Shown piece by piece: positions 1 to 9,635 of a stretch of DNA of 64,000 bases; the stretch's first letter is position 1, and each line of letters opens with the position of its first letter. The position numbers were made by a program, and so were the translations under genes. Source of the stretch: Bacteroidia bacterium (lineage in GTDB: Bacteria > Bacteroidota > Bacteroidia > B-17B0 > Aurantibacillaceae); the NCBI GenBank assembly GCA_026414605.1, contig JAOAIP010000035.1:36379-100378 (forward strand), read 5' to 3'. The notes under the pieces were generated by a model. The model was not told the DNA's origin. It did no database searches and saw only the letters and a program-made list of their open reading frames with translations.

Positions 1-1452
1 AATTCTGATATTGATTCTTTTGAAATAGCAATGAGTTATTTTTATCACTATAAATCCACTCAAAAAGTCCTTATTATTTCTGATTTTGAGCAAATTAAAA
101 ACGAACAAGAAATTTATCATAAAGCATTACAAATTATTCATCAATATCCTTTGTCAAAAGTTTTTTTTATTGGAAAAGATTGGCAACATTATCATACTCA
201 ATGTTCTTTATCTCATCAACATTTTCTTACAACTACAGATTTTCTTGAACACATCAATGCGTATTCAACAGATTTTTTTAATGCTGTAATATTGATTAAA
301 GGTGCACGTGTATTTGAGTTTGAAAAAATTGATCAACAATTAGAATTAAAAACACACGATACTATTTTAGAAATCAATATCCCCGCATTGTGGCACAATT
401 TGAAGTATTATAAAAACAAAATAGGAAAGCATACTCAAATGATGTGTATGCTCAAAGCAGCGGGCTATGGCTCGGGAAGTATTGAAATGGCGTATGCGTT
501 GCAAAAATTTGGAATTAATTACATTGCTGTGGCGTATACCGATGAAGGCGTTGAACTTCGTCAAGCCAATATACAATTACCAATAATGGTGATGTTGCCC
601 GAACGACACTCTTTCAAAGACATTATTCAATATCAATTAGAACCTGAAATTTATTCTTTTGAAATCCTAAATGCTTTTACAGAAGAACTGCAAAAACAAG
701 GAATAGATCAATATCCCGTGCACATTAAGTTAGATACAGGAATGCATCGCTTGGGCTTTTTACCTGATGAAGTGCCTTTGTTGATAGAAACACTTAAAAA
801 TAATTTTTCTATAAAAGTCAAAAGTGTGTTTTCTCATTTAGCCGCATCTGAGAGCGATCTGCATAGAGAATATACGCTGCATCAAATTAATTTATTTAAT
901 CAATTAGCCGATGAAATAGAACAACAATTAAATTACAAATTCATAAAGCATATTTGCAATTCTGCCGCCATTGCTCGTTATCCCGAAGCCCACTTGGATA
1001 TGGTAAGAATCGGTATTGGAATGTATGGTATTAGCGATGATGCAAATGAACAACGACAATTACAAAATGTATTGACCTTAAAGACCATCATTTCACAAAT
1101 TAAACATTTGAAAAAAGGCGATTCTGTAGGTTACAATAGAAATGCAGTATTAGAAAAAGATAGCACCATTGCTGTAATTCCTATTGGTTATGCCGATGGT
1201 TTTTGGCGGAAATTCGGCAATCAACAATTTCAAGTGAAGTATAAAGATTCTTTAATTCCCACCATTGGTAATGTTTGTATGGATATGACGATGATAGATA
1301 TAAGTGGTGTAAATGCCCAAGTAGGGGATGAAATTATTATCTTTAATAGTGCAGAAGACATCAAGCGAATGGCTTCTATTGCGGGCACTATTCCTTATGA
1401 GATCCTGACTTCCATTTCCCAAAGAGTAAAAAGAGTGTATGTGTATGAGTAA
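1..1452 (+). CDS. MurF-alanine racemase fusion, 5' end cut by window
   Basis: The frame is open from base 1 and the ATG at 31 is internal, because the residues before it (NSDIDSFEIA) already look like the MurF C-terminal domain. The first ~105 visible residues are the tail of UDP-MurNAc-tripeptide:D-Ala-D-Ala ligase; from ~120 onward is a complete alanine racemase. The PLP lysine is in MLKAAGYGSG (codon 454-456), where the usual His of the KAxAYGHG motif is Ser. The second catalytic residue, Tyr, is in GDSVGYNRN. Such fusions are common in Bacteroidota and would supply D-Ala and add D-Ala-D-Ala to cytoplasmic peptidoglycan precursors. The gene begins outside the window. Confidence 0.95.
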   Translation, partial: NSDIDSFEIAMSYFYHYKSTQKVLIISDFEQIKNEQEIYHKALQIIHQYPLSKVFFIGKDWQHYHTQCSLSHQHFLTTTDFLEHINAYSTDFFNAVILIKGARVFEFEKIDQQLELKTHDTILEINIPALWHNLKYYKNKIGKHTQMMCMLKAAGYGSGSIEMAYALQKFGINYIAVAYTDEGVELRQANIQLPIMVMLPERHSFKDIIQYQLEPEIYSFEILNAFTEELQKQGIDQYPVHIKLDTGMHRLGFLPDEVPLLIETLKNNFSIKVKSVFSHLAASESDLHREYTLHQINLFNQLADEIEQQLNYKFIKHICNSAAIARYPEAHLDMVRIGIGMYGISDDANEQRQLQNVLTLKTIISQIKHLKKGDSVGYNRNAVLEKDSTIAVIPIGYADGFWRKFGNQQFQVKYKDSLIPTIGNVCMDMTMIDISGVNAQVGDEIIIFNSAEDIKRMASIAGTIPYEILTSISQRVKRVYVYE

Positions 1453-1518
1453 ATTTTATTAGCAACACTATTCAAACATCTATCATTCTTTAAGTCACTT
1501 ATTGCCTTTTTTTATACT

Positions 1519-1526
1519 TATATTTG
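1519..1526 (+). promoter_or_regulatory. Bacteroidota -7 box before the methyltransferase gene
   Basis: TATATTTG matches the Bacteroidota -7 consensus TAnnTTTG and lies 22 bases before the ATG at 1549. No convincing -33 TTTG is seen at the usual spacing. Confidence 0.55.
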
Positions 1527-1548
1527 CGTTTCATTTCAATAATTTATT

Positions 1549-2316
1549 ATGTTTCATTTTTTATTAAAACATATTCCTCGTCCTATTCTTATTAGATTGA
1601 GTTACATTGTAAAATTTTTTGCTCCTGTTATCTATTATGGTAAAAAATATAAAGATCCTATTGATGGAAAAACGTACAGAAAATTTTTGCCTTATGGATA
1701 TTCTGAAAAAAGCAAGCGAAAAAATGTTTTATCTCCTGGCACTTTGTCTTTAGAGAGACATCGTTTGCTTTGGTTGTTTTTGAAAAACAAAACGAATTTT
1801 TTTAATGATCATCTTAAAGTGTTACACATTGCACCTGAACAATGTTTTTTGCCTATTTTCAAGAAAATGCCGAATTTGGAATATATTACTGCGGACATTG
1901 AGTCGCCTATTGCGGACTTGCATTTTGATTTGCATCATTCCCCATTGCCTGACAATTCTTTTGATGTGATATTGGCCAATCACGTATTAGAACACGTAGA
2001 AGATGATATTCAATGTATGCGAGAATTGTATCGTATGATGAAGCCCGGTGGATGGGGCATTTTTCAAGTTCCACAAGATACTACTCGTCTTACTACTTAT
2101 GAAGATAAAAATATCAAAACGCCCGAAGAAAGAGAAAAACATTTTTGGCAAAAAGACCACGTTCGTTTATATGGTTTAGATTATCCCGAACGGCTCAAAA
2201 GTGTTGGTTTTATTGTAGAAGAATACGATTATACAAAAGAATTTTCAGATCAAGAAATAGATTATTACCGTTTACCAAAAGGGGAAAAAATATACTTGTG
2301 TAAGAAACCAATTTAG
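1549..2316 (+). CDS. class I SAM-dependent methyltransferase
   Basis: A 255-residue cytoplasmic protein with the Methyltransf_11 layout. A basic N-terminal ~85 residues is followed by the SAM-binding strand VLHIAPEQ (motif I, Gly-poor), the acidic end of strand 2 (ITADIESP), motif LPDNSFDVILANHVLEHV and post-motif MKPGGWGIF. The first residues after the ATG (LLKHIPRPILIRLSY) are amphipathic and could touch the membrane. The substrate cannot be read from sequence. A TATATTTG promoter box 22 bases upstream supports this start. The neighbouring genes point the other way, so it is probably monocistronic. Confidence 0.85.
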   Translation: MFHFLLKHIPRPILIRLSYIVKFFAPVIYYGKKYKDPIDGKTYRKFLPYGYSEKSKRKNVLSPGTLSLERHRLLWLFLKNKTNFFNDHLKVLHIAPEQCFLPIFKKMPNLEYITADIESPIADLHFDLHHSPLPDNSFDVILANHVLEHVEDDIQCMRELYRMMKPGGWGIFQVPQDTTRLTTYEDKNIKTPEEREKHFWQKDHVRLYGLDYPERLKSVGFIVEEYDYTKEFSDQEIDYYRLPKGEKIYLCKKPI

Positions 2317-2328
2317 AAAATAATTGTT

Positions 2329-3225
2329 TTATGCTTCTTTTAATTTTTGGGCAATGGATTTATAGCGTGAATACATTGTAACATTGCCTTGTTGTGCATA
2401 CGATGAAGCAATACTTAATAATAATTTTTCAACCACTTCGGAATGTGTGCAGGGAACAAAATAATTTGTTTTTTCTTGTTTATTTATTTGGGCTAAAAAT
2501 TCTTTGATATCTTGTTCTTGTAATAAAGTCCCTTTACTAAATGGATTGATGTAAAATAATGTGGCTTCTTGTAGAGAATGGAATTTTGCATCGTAAATAT
2601 TGTAATCATCATTAATGTAACTTAAAATTAAATAATCAGGGATATTCACAGCAAATATCGGCAATTCTAATTTTTGTGCAATAAGTAAATAGAGTATTCC
2701 TAATGTAATGTTATTGCCTTTTTTAGTTTCTAATACGTGATGTAGATAATTGTTTTGAACGGCATAATAATGAGCAATGTTGGGATTAAACTGATGAACT
2801 TCGTATAAAATATGATTGATGATTAAAACTTCTTCAAGAGCAGTAAGATCTTCGGCAAATTCTATCCAAATGTCTTTTTTGATTTGTTCTATTTTAGTAT
2901 TAAGATGTTCTAAACTAATTTCGGGATATTGAAAATGATTGACTAACCAAACGCCATATAATAAATCATCTTGATTATGATTTTTCCAGTGAATAAGTTC
3001 TTTGGTAAATTCGTTTAACTTAATGTCTTCAATGATTTCTTCTACCCTTTGAACAATGGCACTATTTAATGCTTCGTTCCAAATTTGTTCTAAATAAGGC
3101 AAAGCCACAGGTCCTAATAATAATAACTGTTGTTTTACTTCCGAATAAACAATTTCATCGGGGTCGTCTATCAATTGCAGCAGGGCTTTAATCTTTTTGG
3201 GGGTATTTTTTTTGAGTGGCAACAT
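2329..3225 (-). CDS. SirB1-type transglutaminase-like protein
   Basis: 298 residues resembling the Transglut_core2/SirB1 family. An N-terminal HEAT-like helical part (residues ~5-70, DDPDEIVYSEVKQQLLLLG) is followed by an all-helical transglutaminase-like fold with the marker GNNITLGILYLLIAQKLELP at ~167-186. In that family the Cys of the protease triad is often absent, and no Cys occupies the expected place here, so enzymatic activity is doubtful. The biochemical role is unknown. The gene is convergent with the methyltransferase gene, leaving only 12 bases between stops. Confidence 0.75.
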   Translation of the reverse strand: MLPLKKNTPKKIKALLQLIDDPDEIVYSEVKQQLLLLGPVALPYLEQIWNEALNSAIVQRVEEIIEDIKLNEFTKELIHWKNHNQDDLLYGVWLVNHFQYPEISLEHLNTKIEQIKKDIWIEFAEDLTALEEVLIINHILYEVHQFNPNIAHYYAVQNNYLHHVLETKKGNNITLGILYLLIAQKLELPIFAVNIPDYLILSYINDDYNIYDAKFHSLQEATLFYINPFSKGTLLQEQDIKEFLAQINKQEKTNYFVPCTHSEVVEKLLLSIASSYAQQGNVTMYSRYKSIAQKLKEA

Positions 3226-3292
3226 ATTCGCCCCAAAGGTATAGCATAAGTTCTTCTATAAAAAGGGGATTCAAAACTTTTTACTAACAAAC

Positions 3293-4168
3293 TTATGTTA
3301 GTTTTTCTAAACTCAATTGTATCAATTTTTCTACACTTTCATTATAGTTTTTGGTAAATTGACGAATAATTCTATTGGCGATAATGACGCACGCTGTTAC
3401 ACAGTTATGACCTAATGCTTTTCCAAGCCCATACAGGGCAGAGGTCTCCATTTCAAAATTGGTAATGCGATGTCCATTAAATTGAAAATTAGTGAGTTTT
3501 TCATTTAAATCGGGCATTGTAGCGGCTAATCTCAATTGACGCCCTTGTGGTCCATAAAAGCCAGGTGCTGTTGCTGTTATTCCAAAATGGATATTGTCTA
3601 ATCCTTTGAATTTATTAATTAATGCATCTGAACCACTGACACAATAAGGATAGGGTAGAGTAGGTAACCAACCCGTATGTTCTATAAATGCTTTACTAAT
3701 GTCGTGATGGTATAATGAATCGTCTACTTTGTAAAAGTTTAATAACCCATCAATGCCCAATCCGTGCGTGCTTATTACAATATCATTGACGGCAATATCA
3801 GGTTGTAATGCCCCACTGGTGCCAAGGCGAATGATATTGAGTTGTCGTTTTTTATCTTTGATGGTACGAGTAATGGGGTCTATATTTACTGCGGCATCCA
3901 GTTCTGTAAGTACAATATCGATATTGTCTGTTCCGATGCCTGTAGATAATACGGTGATTCTTTTATTATTAAAATAGCCCGTATGAGCCACAAATTCACG
4001 GTGTTCGGATTTTACTTCTATTTTTGAAAAATACTTACTAATGTGGGCTACTCTATTTTGATCACCAACTACAATGACGGTATCGGCTATTTCATTATTG
4101 TTTAAATTGATATGATACAGGCGGTGATTGGTTGATAAAATAAGTTCTGATTCTTCAATAGGTTTCAT
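3293..4168 (-). CDS. udp: uridine phosphorylase-like nucleoside phosphorylase
   Basis: A PNP/UDP family enzyme that splits uridine or a related nucleoside with phosphate to give ribose-1-phosphate and base. Visible motifs are VVGDQNRVAHIS near the N-terminus, the phosphate-binding IRLGTSGALQ and the nucleoside-binding NFEMETSALYGLGKALGH near the C-terminus. The longer frame to 4222 adds 18 hydrophobic residues absent from the family. The ATG at 4168 gives MKPIEESELIL, the usual N-terminus of Bacteroidota homologues, and 291 residues. The uracil phosphoribosyltransferase at 33837 could use its product in pyrimidine salvage. Confidence 0.9.
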   Translation of the reverse strand: MKPIEESELILSTNHRLYHINLNNNEIADTVIVVGDQNRVAHISKYFSKIEVKSEHREFVAHTGYFNNKRITVLSTGIGTDNIDIVLTELDAAVNIDPITRTIKDKKRQLNIIRLGTSGALQPDIAVNDIVISTHGLGIDGLLNFYKVDDSLYHHDISKAFIEHTGWLPTLPYPYCVSGSDALINKFKGLDNIHFGITATAPGFYGPQGRQLRLAATMPDLNEKLTNFQFNGHRITNFEMETSALYGLGKALGHNCVTACVIIANRIIRQFTKNYNESVEKLIQLSLEKLT

Positions 4169-4271
4169 AATAGGAACGTTTATATTTTGGCGAAAAATAA
4201 GAAAATAATGTTTAAGGTTCAAGTATAGATTTTAAAGGTGATATCTGAAAAATTAAATTTTTAAAGTAACA

Positions 4272-5687
4272 CTAATACATTTTTACTAAAAAGGATTGAT
4301 GAGGTTTTATTTCAATATCTTTTTGAATGGTATAAATACTTGAACGCAGTGATTTTGAACGCCATACGATTTTATATTTTCCAGGTAATAGATAGAAAGT
4401 TTGTTGTGTATCTTTTGTTAGATTGGTTACCCATTCTAATTGTCCATTGTCTTTTGTTATTAAGATAGATCCATCGCCGGGTTCTAAAGTTTGTATTTTC
4501 AATTCGCCTGCTGATGGTATAGAAATAGTTTGTGTTTTAGCAGGTTCAATCAAAATATCTTTTATAATTTTTGGTAAAGTCAAAATATCCAGTTCATATT
4601 CTCCAATAAGGTATTTTTCAATAGAATTGATGTTTTGAACATTGACTATTTGTTTTGTTTTTTTATCTCTTACGGCCACTCGCACTTTTTCATTAAAATT
4701 AAAAACACCTTTTTCTCTTTGGATATTCAATGCCCCTTGTGGTGTATTTATGGGGATGATATTATGATGCCCTTCATTAAGTTCTATGGTATTACTTTCA
4801 GAAGCAGGAATAGTATGTGCAATTACTTTGTAACTAATATGCGATGGTAAAGTCAGTGTATCGGGATTATTGAGTTCATTCAAAGAATGAATATAATTAT
4901 ACAAGTAAGTGTTTTTTTTAGCATCATAAAAAGTAAGGGCTACATTTGTTTCTATGGGACGCCCCGCAATGTCTAATAAATTTACTTGAACGGTTGTTTT
5001 GTTGAGTTTTTGTTGGATTAAAACATCGGATATGTTTTTAAATACGTCCGATTGTTGAGCATCTATGTATTTTCCAACGCAATTAAAACTTTGTGCTTGT
5101 TGTGTATTAAGTCCAATGCCAATAATGAAGGGTTTGAATATTATACCTTTTGATTCCAAGTATTGACGGGCTTTACAAGGGTCTCCTTTGCATTCTTCTA
5201 TTCCATCGGTTATGATAATGATGTTATTTAATGAAGTATTATCCGGAAAATCTTCAGCAGATTGGATGAGTGAGTATTCTATGGGGGTAATTCCTGTAGG
5301 TTTTAAGGAAGTGATAAGGTTTTTTATTTCTTTGATGTTATTCGTTTTGAAGGGAATCACTAATTTAGAATCCTTGCAGTCGCCTGGTGGATACTTGACA
5401 GTAGATCCATATACACGAAGGGCTAATTGGACATTAGGGATTTTAATAAGTGAATCTATTAATTGAAAAGCAAGGTCTTTGGCAATGCTTATTTTTTCTT
5501 TGCCTTGCCATTTGCCCGACATACTGTTACTGGCATCAAAGATAAGAAGCACCCTTGTAATAGGTGCTTTTTGTAGCAACTTTTTCTTTTTTTCTTCACA
5601 GGGTTTACAAGTATTTTGAGAAAAAAGCAAAAAAGATTGTAATAATAATACAACAAATAATAAGAAATTCTTGTTATGAAAAACCAT
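4272..5687 (-). CDS. secreted VWA-domain protein
   Basis: 471 residues with an N-terminal signal peptide (FLLFVVLLLQSFLLFSQ) and a von Willebrand factor A domain at ~45-240. The metal-binding MIDAS is intact: DASNSMS, the threonine in LKPTGITPIEYS and ITDGIEEC. The C-terminal half looks like two or three carboxypeptidase-regulatory/PEGA-like beta domains (VNLLDIAGRPIETNVALTF, LPGKYKIVW). It is probably a periplasmic or surface protein-binding protein. The frame can be extended to a TTG at 5705, but the ATG at 5687 sits directly before the signal peptide. It lies 25 bases after the lipoprotein gene and is probably co-transcribed with it. Confidence 0.8.
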   Translation of the reverse strand: MVFHNKNFLLFVVLLLQSFLLFSQNTCKPCEEKKKKLLQKAPITRVLLIFDASNSMSGKWQGKEKISIAKDLAFQLIDSLIKIPNVQLALRVYGSTVKYPPGDCKDSKLVIPFKTNNIKEIKNLITSLKPTGITPIEYSLIQSAEDFPDNTSLNNIIIITDGIEECKGDPCKARQYLESKGIIFKPFIIGIGLNTQQAQSFNCVGKYIDAQQSDVFKNISDVLIQQKLNKTTVQVNLLDIAGRPIETNVALTFYDAKKNTYLYNYIHSLNELNNPDTLTLPSHISYKVIAHTIPASESNTIELNEGHHNIIPINTPQGALNIQREKGVFNFNEKVRVAVRDKKTKQIVNVQNINSIEKYLIGEYELDILTLPKIIKDILIEPAKTQTISIPSAGELKIQTLEPGDGSILITKDNGQLEWVTNLTKDTQQTFYLLPGKYKIVWRSKSLRSSIYTIQKDIEIKPHQSFLVKMY

Positions 5688-5712
5688 TTTACTTGATACT
5701 ATCAAGAGTTAA

Positions 5713-6240
5713 TTACTCTTCTTTTTTAGGAACGGGTTTTATATTTCTACAGGATTCAAGCATTTTTTCAATATTTGACTTTGAAAATGGAGCAGCATCA
5801 GAATTTTTATTATCTTCAAAAGTATAAGTATAATTACCAATTTTTTGAACCGTTAAAAAATGAAACTCTGATGGCATATCAGGAATACCCCATTCCCACG
5901 CAATAGTAGTCGGTTCATCTACAAGAAATTGTTTAACTTTATACAAATCATCATTTCCTAAATCGGCTTTTTTGAATGCAATATCTTCTTCCCCTTCTTT
6001 AATGATAATGTCAAATACTTTTCCAACTTTTACTTCTAATAATCCACCGGGTTGTTCTGATATTTCAAGTTTTCCAAAGGTGCTATCAGGAACAAATAAT
6101 AAAAATTGTTTCCCATACTTAGACATATCTATTACCATCATTCCTTCAGGGGCTTTAATCTCTTCTTCTTTTTTGCTATTGCAAGAGATCAGTGAAATTA
6201 GTGTAATGCCTGTCATTAAAATTGCAGCGATTTTTTTCAT
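5713..6240 (-). CDS. hypothetical lipoprotein
   Basis: 175 residues starting with a lipoprotein signal peptide: MKKIAAILMTGITLIS and then lipobox LISC, making Cys20 the lipidated residue. The mature part is acidic, with beta-rich segments (MMVIDMSKYGKQFLLFVPD, GGLLEVKVGKVFDIII) and no domain I can name. It is the first gene of an apparent two-gene unit with the VWA protein. That context suggests a periplasmic partner anchored in a membrane, but this is inference. Confidence 0.75.
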   Translation of the reverse strand: MKKIAAILMTGITLISLISCNSKKEEEIKAPEGMMVIDMSKYGKQFLLFVPDSTFGKLEISEQPGGLLEVKVGKVFDIIIKEGEEDIAFKKADLGNDDLYKVKQFLVDEPTTIAWEWGIPDMPSEFHFLTVQKIGNYTYTFEDNKNSDAAPFSKSNIEKMLESCRNIKPVPKKEE

Positions 6241-6276
6241 AGAATTTAATTTTAGGCAAAATTGCGAAAAAATATA

Positions 6277-7437
6277 CTATTCAAAAAATTTTTCTTGTTT
6301 ATTGATTTTCTTTTTCAGCAATACAGAAGGTCTATATCTGTCTTCTTGATAATATTCATATAATGATTGAAGTTCATTGTAAATGGTATTCAATCCTAAT
6401 TCATCTGCCCAATGTAAAAGTCCTTTTGGGTAATTGACACCTTTTTGCATAGCGATTTCTATATCTTCTTTGGATGCGATATTGTAGTATAAAGCATCAG
6501 CGGCTTCGTTTATCAGCATAGATAAAATACGGATAAATATCTTGTGATGTAAAGAATTATCTTTTATAGTAGGTTCTGTGGGCAATGGTTTAGAATAGTC
6601 ATAAAAACCACGACCTGTTTTTTTTCCTAATAATCCAGCATCTAATAATATCTTTTGAGAGTGTGAAGGTTTGTATTTGGGGTCGTAATACATTTGTTTC
6701 CATACAGTTTCTGTAACTACATAATTAACATCGTGTCCGATTAAATCCATTAGTTCAAATGGACCCATTTTAAAACCGCCAATGTTTTTCATTACCCAAT
6801 CAATGGTTGGAATATCAGCAACGCCTTCATCATAGATGCGCAGTGCTTCACTATAAAATGGTCGTGCAATTCTATTCACAATAAATCCTGGTGTGTCTTT
6901 GGCAATCACAGTAGTTTTGCCCCAATTGTGCAGTAAATCAAGCGATTGTTGAACAATAGAAGTGTCAGTTAAGAGAGTAGGTATCACTTCTACTAATGGC
7001 ATTAGTGGGGCAGGATTGAAAAAATGAATACCTAAAAAACGTTGTGGATATTTAAGTTCTCTAATCATTGAATGCACAGATAATGAGGATGTATTAGTAG
7101 CGATAATACATTCAGAAGATACTCTATTTTCTATTTCTTTAAATGTTTGTTTTTTAATACTTAAATTTTCAACAATGGCTTCAATAACTAAATCAGCAGT
7201 TTTAATGTCTTCTAATGTTGTTATATAAAAAATGTTTTGCAAATAGGTGTTTTTTTGTTGTTCAGTAATTTTGTTTTTTTCAACTAATTTAAAAAGAGTT
7301 TGTTCTAATAGATTTTTTGCTTTTTGAAGAGCATTTTCAGAAATATCGTAAAGAAATACTTTACATTGGTGCATTAAAGCCACTTGAGCAATTCCACTGC
7401 CCATTGTTCCAGAACCTATAACTGCTATTGTTTTCAT
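6277..7437 (-). CDS. 3-hydroxyacyl-CoA dehydrogenase
   Basis: 386 residues. The N-terminal Rossmann domain opens with IGSGTMGSGIAQ (NAD binding). The HxFNPxPLMPLVEV segment at ~140-155 carries the catalytic His of 3-hydroxybutyryl/3-hydroxyacyl-CoA dehydrogenases. The C-terminal dimerisation domain has TPGFIVNRI, FKMGPFELMDLIGHDV and GRGFYDYS. A second C-terminal helical repeat (~300-375, RILSMLINEAADAL) gives the longer PaaH-like form. It oxidises (S)-3-hydroxyacyl-CoA to 3-ketoacyl-CoA in fatty acid, aromatic or butyrate-type metabolism; the exact substrate is not readable. No thiolase or hydratase gene lies nearby. Confidence 0.9.
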   Translation of the reverse strand: MKTIAVIGSGTMGSGIAQVALMHQCKVFLYDISENALQKAKNLLEQTLFKLVEKNKITEQQKNTYLQNIFYITTLEDIKTADLVIEAIVENLSIKKQTFKEIENRVSSECIIATNTSSLSVHSMIRELKYPQRFLGIHFFNPAPLMPLVEVIPTLLTDTSIVQQSLDLLHNWGKTTVIAKDTPGFIVNRIARPFYSEALRIYDEGVADIPTIDWVMKNIGGFKMGPFELMDLIGHDVNYVVTETVWKQMYYDPKYKPSHSQKILLDAGLLGKKTGRGFYDYSKPLPTEPTIKDNSLHHKIFIRILSMLINEAADALYYNIASKEDIEIAMQKGVNYPKGLLHWADELGLNTIYNELQSLYEYYQEDRYRPSVLLKKKINKQEKFFE

Positions 7438-7758
7438 TCAATCAATTTTGATCGCAAATATATCTAATAAAAAAGAATTTGGCATTGGGAATTATTCCTA
7501 ATGTCCAGTATGAAAATTTATTTCCTAAAAATTTTTGAAAGCCCTAATATAAATCCCCTAAATCCATTGTCATAAGGGACAAAATAGAATGAATTAAAAA
7601 TGCTTTTGAGAACTTTATGCAAAACCTTTTTGTTTTTTGTGGTAAAACATAACATAGACATGTAATAATTATTTTTTTTATTTTATTAACTTATTTTGCA
7701 AGTTTATATTCAGTAGTTCAATCATTATTTCTGTATATTGCTGCCTTAAAAAATTTTT
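7438..7758. other. intergenic gap before rseP
   Basis: A 321-base AT-rich divergent spacer between the dehydrogenase gene and rseP. It should contain both promoters, but I see no clean TAnnTTTG box; TATATTGC at about 7734-7741 is the closest for rseP. No ORF, RNA or repeat was recognised. Confidence 0.5.
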
Positions 7759-9084
7759 ATGCAGATACTTCAATTGATTTTAGCCCTATCTATTTTAGTT
7801 ACAATACATGAGTTTGGACACTTCTTTTTTGCCAAACTATTTAAGACAAAAGTTGAAAAGTTCTATCTCTTTTTTGATTTTTTATTTCCGTTTGCTAATG
7901 TGGCAAATTTTTCTTTGTTTAAAAAGAAAATAGGAGAAACAGAATATGGGATTGGTTGGTTTCCACTTGGTGGATATGTTCAAATTTCAGGTATGATAGA
8001 TGAACAAATGGATACTTCTGTATTAAAAACAGAACCACAACCTTGGGAATTTCGTAGTAAACCCGCATGGCAAAGATTATTAATAATGTTAGGGGGGATT
8101 TTAATGAATGTGATATTAGGGATATTTATTTATTGGATGATTTTATTGGTGTGGGGAAAAGATTCTATTCCTGTCAGTGAATTAAAATATGGCGTTCAAT
8201 GCGATTCTGTAGCCCTTTCAATGGGTTTAAAGAATGGGGATCAAATTATTTCATTAGATCATCAGCCGATATCTTCATTAGAAAAATTGAGTTTGAAGAT
8301 AATTATGGATCAGCCCAAAACAATGCAAGTTAAAAGAAATGGTCAAATTATTGATATTCCTATTACCGAACAAGCAATAAGTGATTTGTTAGCCAATGCT
8401 AAAACCTCTTTTTTTGTAATACCAAGGACGCCTGTAGAAGTAGATAGCGTTTTACCTCATTCTTATGCAGACGATGCAGGGTTTAAAAAGGGCGATGTGA
8501 TTATAAAAGTAGATAGTATTCCTGTGTTTTTCTTTGATGAATATCAAGCTGCTGTGATGAATTACAAAGGTAAAGAAAAAGTACCATTTACGGTGTTAAG
8601 AGGAAAAGATACTGTAGTACTGTATAGCAATGTTACTACGCAAGGAACTCTTGGTTTTATTCGCAATATGGAAAAATATTTACCAATAAAGCATGAAAGG
8701 TATGGTGTTATTGATGCGATAAAACAAGGCACACAAAATGCTATAGATGCTCTTGTGATGCAAGTTAAACAATTCAAGATATTATTTACTGTAAAAGACG
8801 CACATAAACAAGTAGGTGGTTTTTATACAATGTACAAAGCCATGCCTCAAACTTGGGATTGGCGGGCGTTTTGGTCGTTCACAGGATTTTTGTCTTTAGT
8901 ATTAGCATTTATGAACTTCTTGCCTATTCCTATGTTGGATGGGGGATATATTTTGTTTACACTATTTGAAATGATTACAGGTATAAAAGTATCAGAAAAA
9001 GTTATTTACTATGCCAATCAAGTCGGTTTGTTTTTATTGTTAGCACTTATGATATGGGCAAACACAGATTGGTTGAGAAATTAG
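7759..9084 (+). CDS. rseP: RIP (site-2) zinc metalloprotease RseP
   Basis: 441 residues of an inner-membrane intramembrane protease. The zinc motif HEFGH lies in the first membrane segment (residues ~18-22) and the second active-site motif is LPIPMLDGG (~386-394) near the C-terminus. Between them are two PDZ-like regions (~130-200 with GVQCDSVALSMGLKNGDQI; ~215-300 with DDAGFKKGDVIIKVD). There are about four membrane segments. The family cleaves anti-sigma factors and remnant signal peptides. Bacteroidota versions, like this one, have an insert between the zinc motif and the GGYVQI loop. In this organism the candidate anti-sigma protein at 26158 is a possible client, but that is speculation. 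Confidence 0.95.
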   Translation: MQILQLILALSILVTIHEFGHFFFAKLFKTKVEKFYLFFDFLFPFANVANFSLFKKKIGETEYGIGWFPLGGYVQISGMIDEQMDTSVLKTEPQPWEFRSKPAWQRLLIMLGGILMNVILGIFIYWMILLVWGKDSIPVSELKYGVQCDSVALSMGLKNGDQIISLDHQPISSLEKLSLKIIMDQPKTMQVKRNGQIIDIPITEQAISDLLANAKTSFFVIPRTPVEVDSVLPHSYADDAGFKKGDVIIKVDSIPVFFFDEYQAAVMNYKGKEKVPFTVLRGKDTVVLYSNVTTQGTLGFIRNMEKYLPIKHERYGVIDAIKQGTQNAIDALVMQVKQFKILFTVKDAHKQVGGFYTMYKAMPQTWDWRAFWSFTGFLSLVLAFMNFLPIPMLDGGYILFTLFEMITGIKVSEKVIYYANQVGLFLLLALMIWANTDWLRN

Positions 9085-9354
9085 TTTATTTAAAATAATT
9101 GGTCACTATTCAGCACTTCAAACGTAACCACAATAATTAGTTGATTAGTTGAAAGTTCAAAGTAAAAAGTATTAAAATGCTACATCATTATATTGAAAAA
9201 TATCTCCTTTTACTTTCAACTTTCTACTTTCCACTTTGTACTAATGTGTTCTTTGCAGTAAAATATAACCTGATCAATAACGAAAAGTTTTTTCTTTTCT
9301 ATGAAATATTTTCCTTATACTTACACGCAATGAAATCCAAATAATGCATAATAT
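9085..9354. repeat. intergenic with AAAGT-array inverted repeats
   Basis: A non-coding stretch after rseP. A run built of AGTTGAAAGTTCAAAGT-type words at ~9147-9170 faces an inverted partner (ACTTTCAACTTTCTACTTTC and on) at ~9211-9240. Similar runs occur near 33715, 44485, 58262, 63430 and 63600. They look like a dispersed, degenerate intergenic repeat. No gene is seen. Confidence 0.5.
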
Positions 9355-9526
9355 CACTATTGCCTAAAATGTTTTTTGATACCTTATGAAAAATATCAAT
9401 AATAGCAATGAAAAGCGATGATAAAAAGAGAGAAGGAGCGCTTTTTCAAATCCTTAAAATCAAAGACAAAAAGCATTGAAAATTAATAGTTTTTTATTCT
9501 TTTAATACATATTTTGGACAATAGTG
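9355..9526 (+). mobile_element. MITE-like element, copy A
   Basis: A non-coding element of 172 bases with imperfect terminal inverted repeats. The left end is CACTATTGCCTAAAAT; the right end ATTTTGGACAATAGTG is its complement at 14 of 16 positions. A subterminal inverted pair TTGATA...TATCAA lies just inside the left end. Two further copies are at 13913 and 14798. It is too short for a transposase. I see no clear target-site duplication. It lies 70 bases before the cassette array. Confidence 0.7.
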
Positions 9527-9635
9527 CAAGAGTATATTATTTTTGATGGTTTAACGCAGTTATTACAATAATTTTTATAACTTCGTATAAATATTTGTTA
9601 TCGGTCAGGCTAAAAACGACACTACAAGACAATAA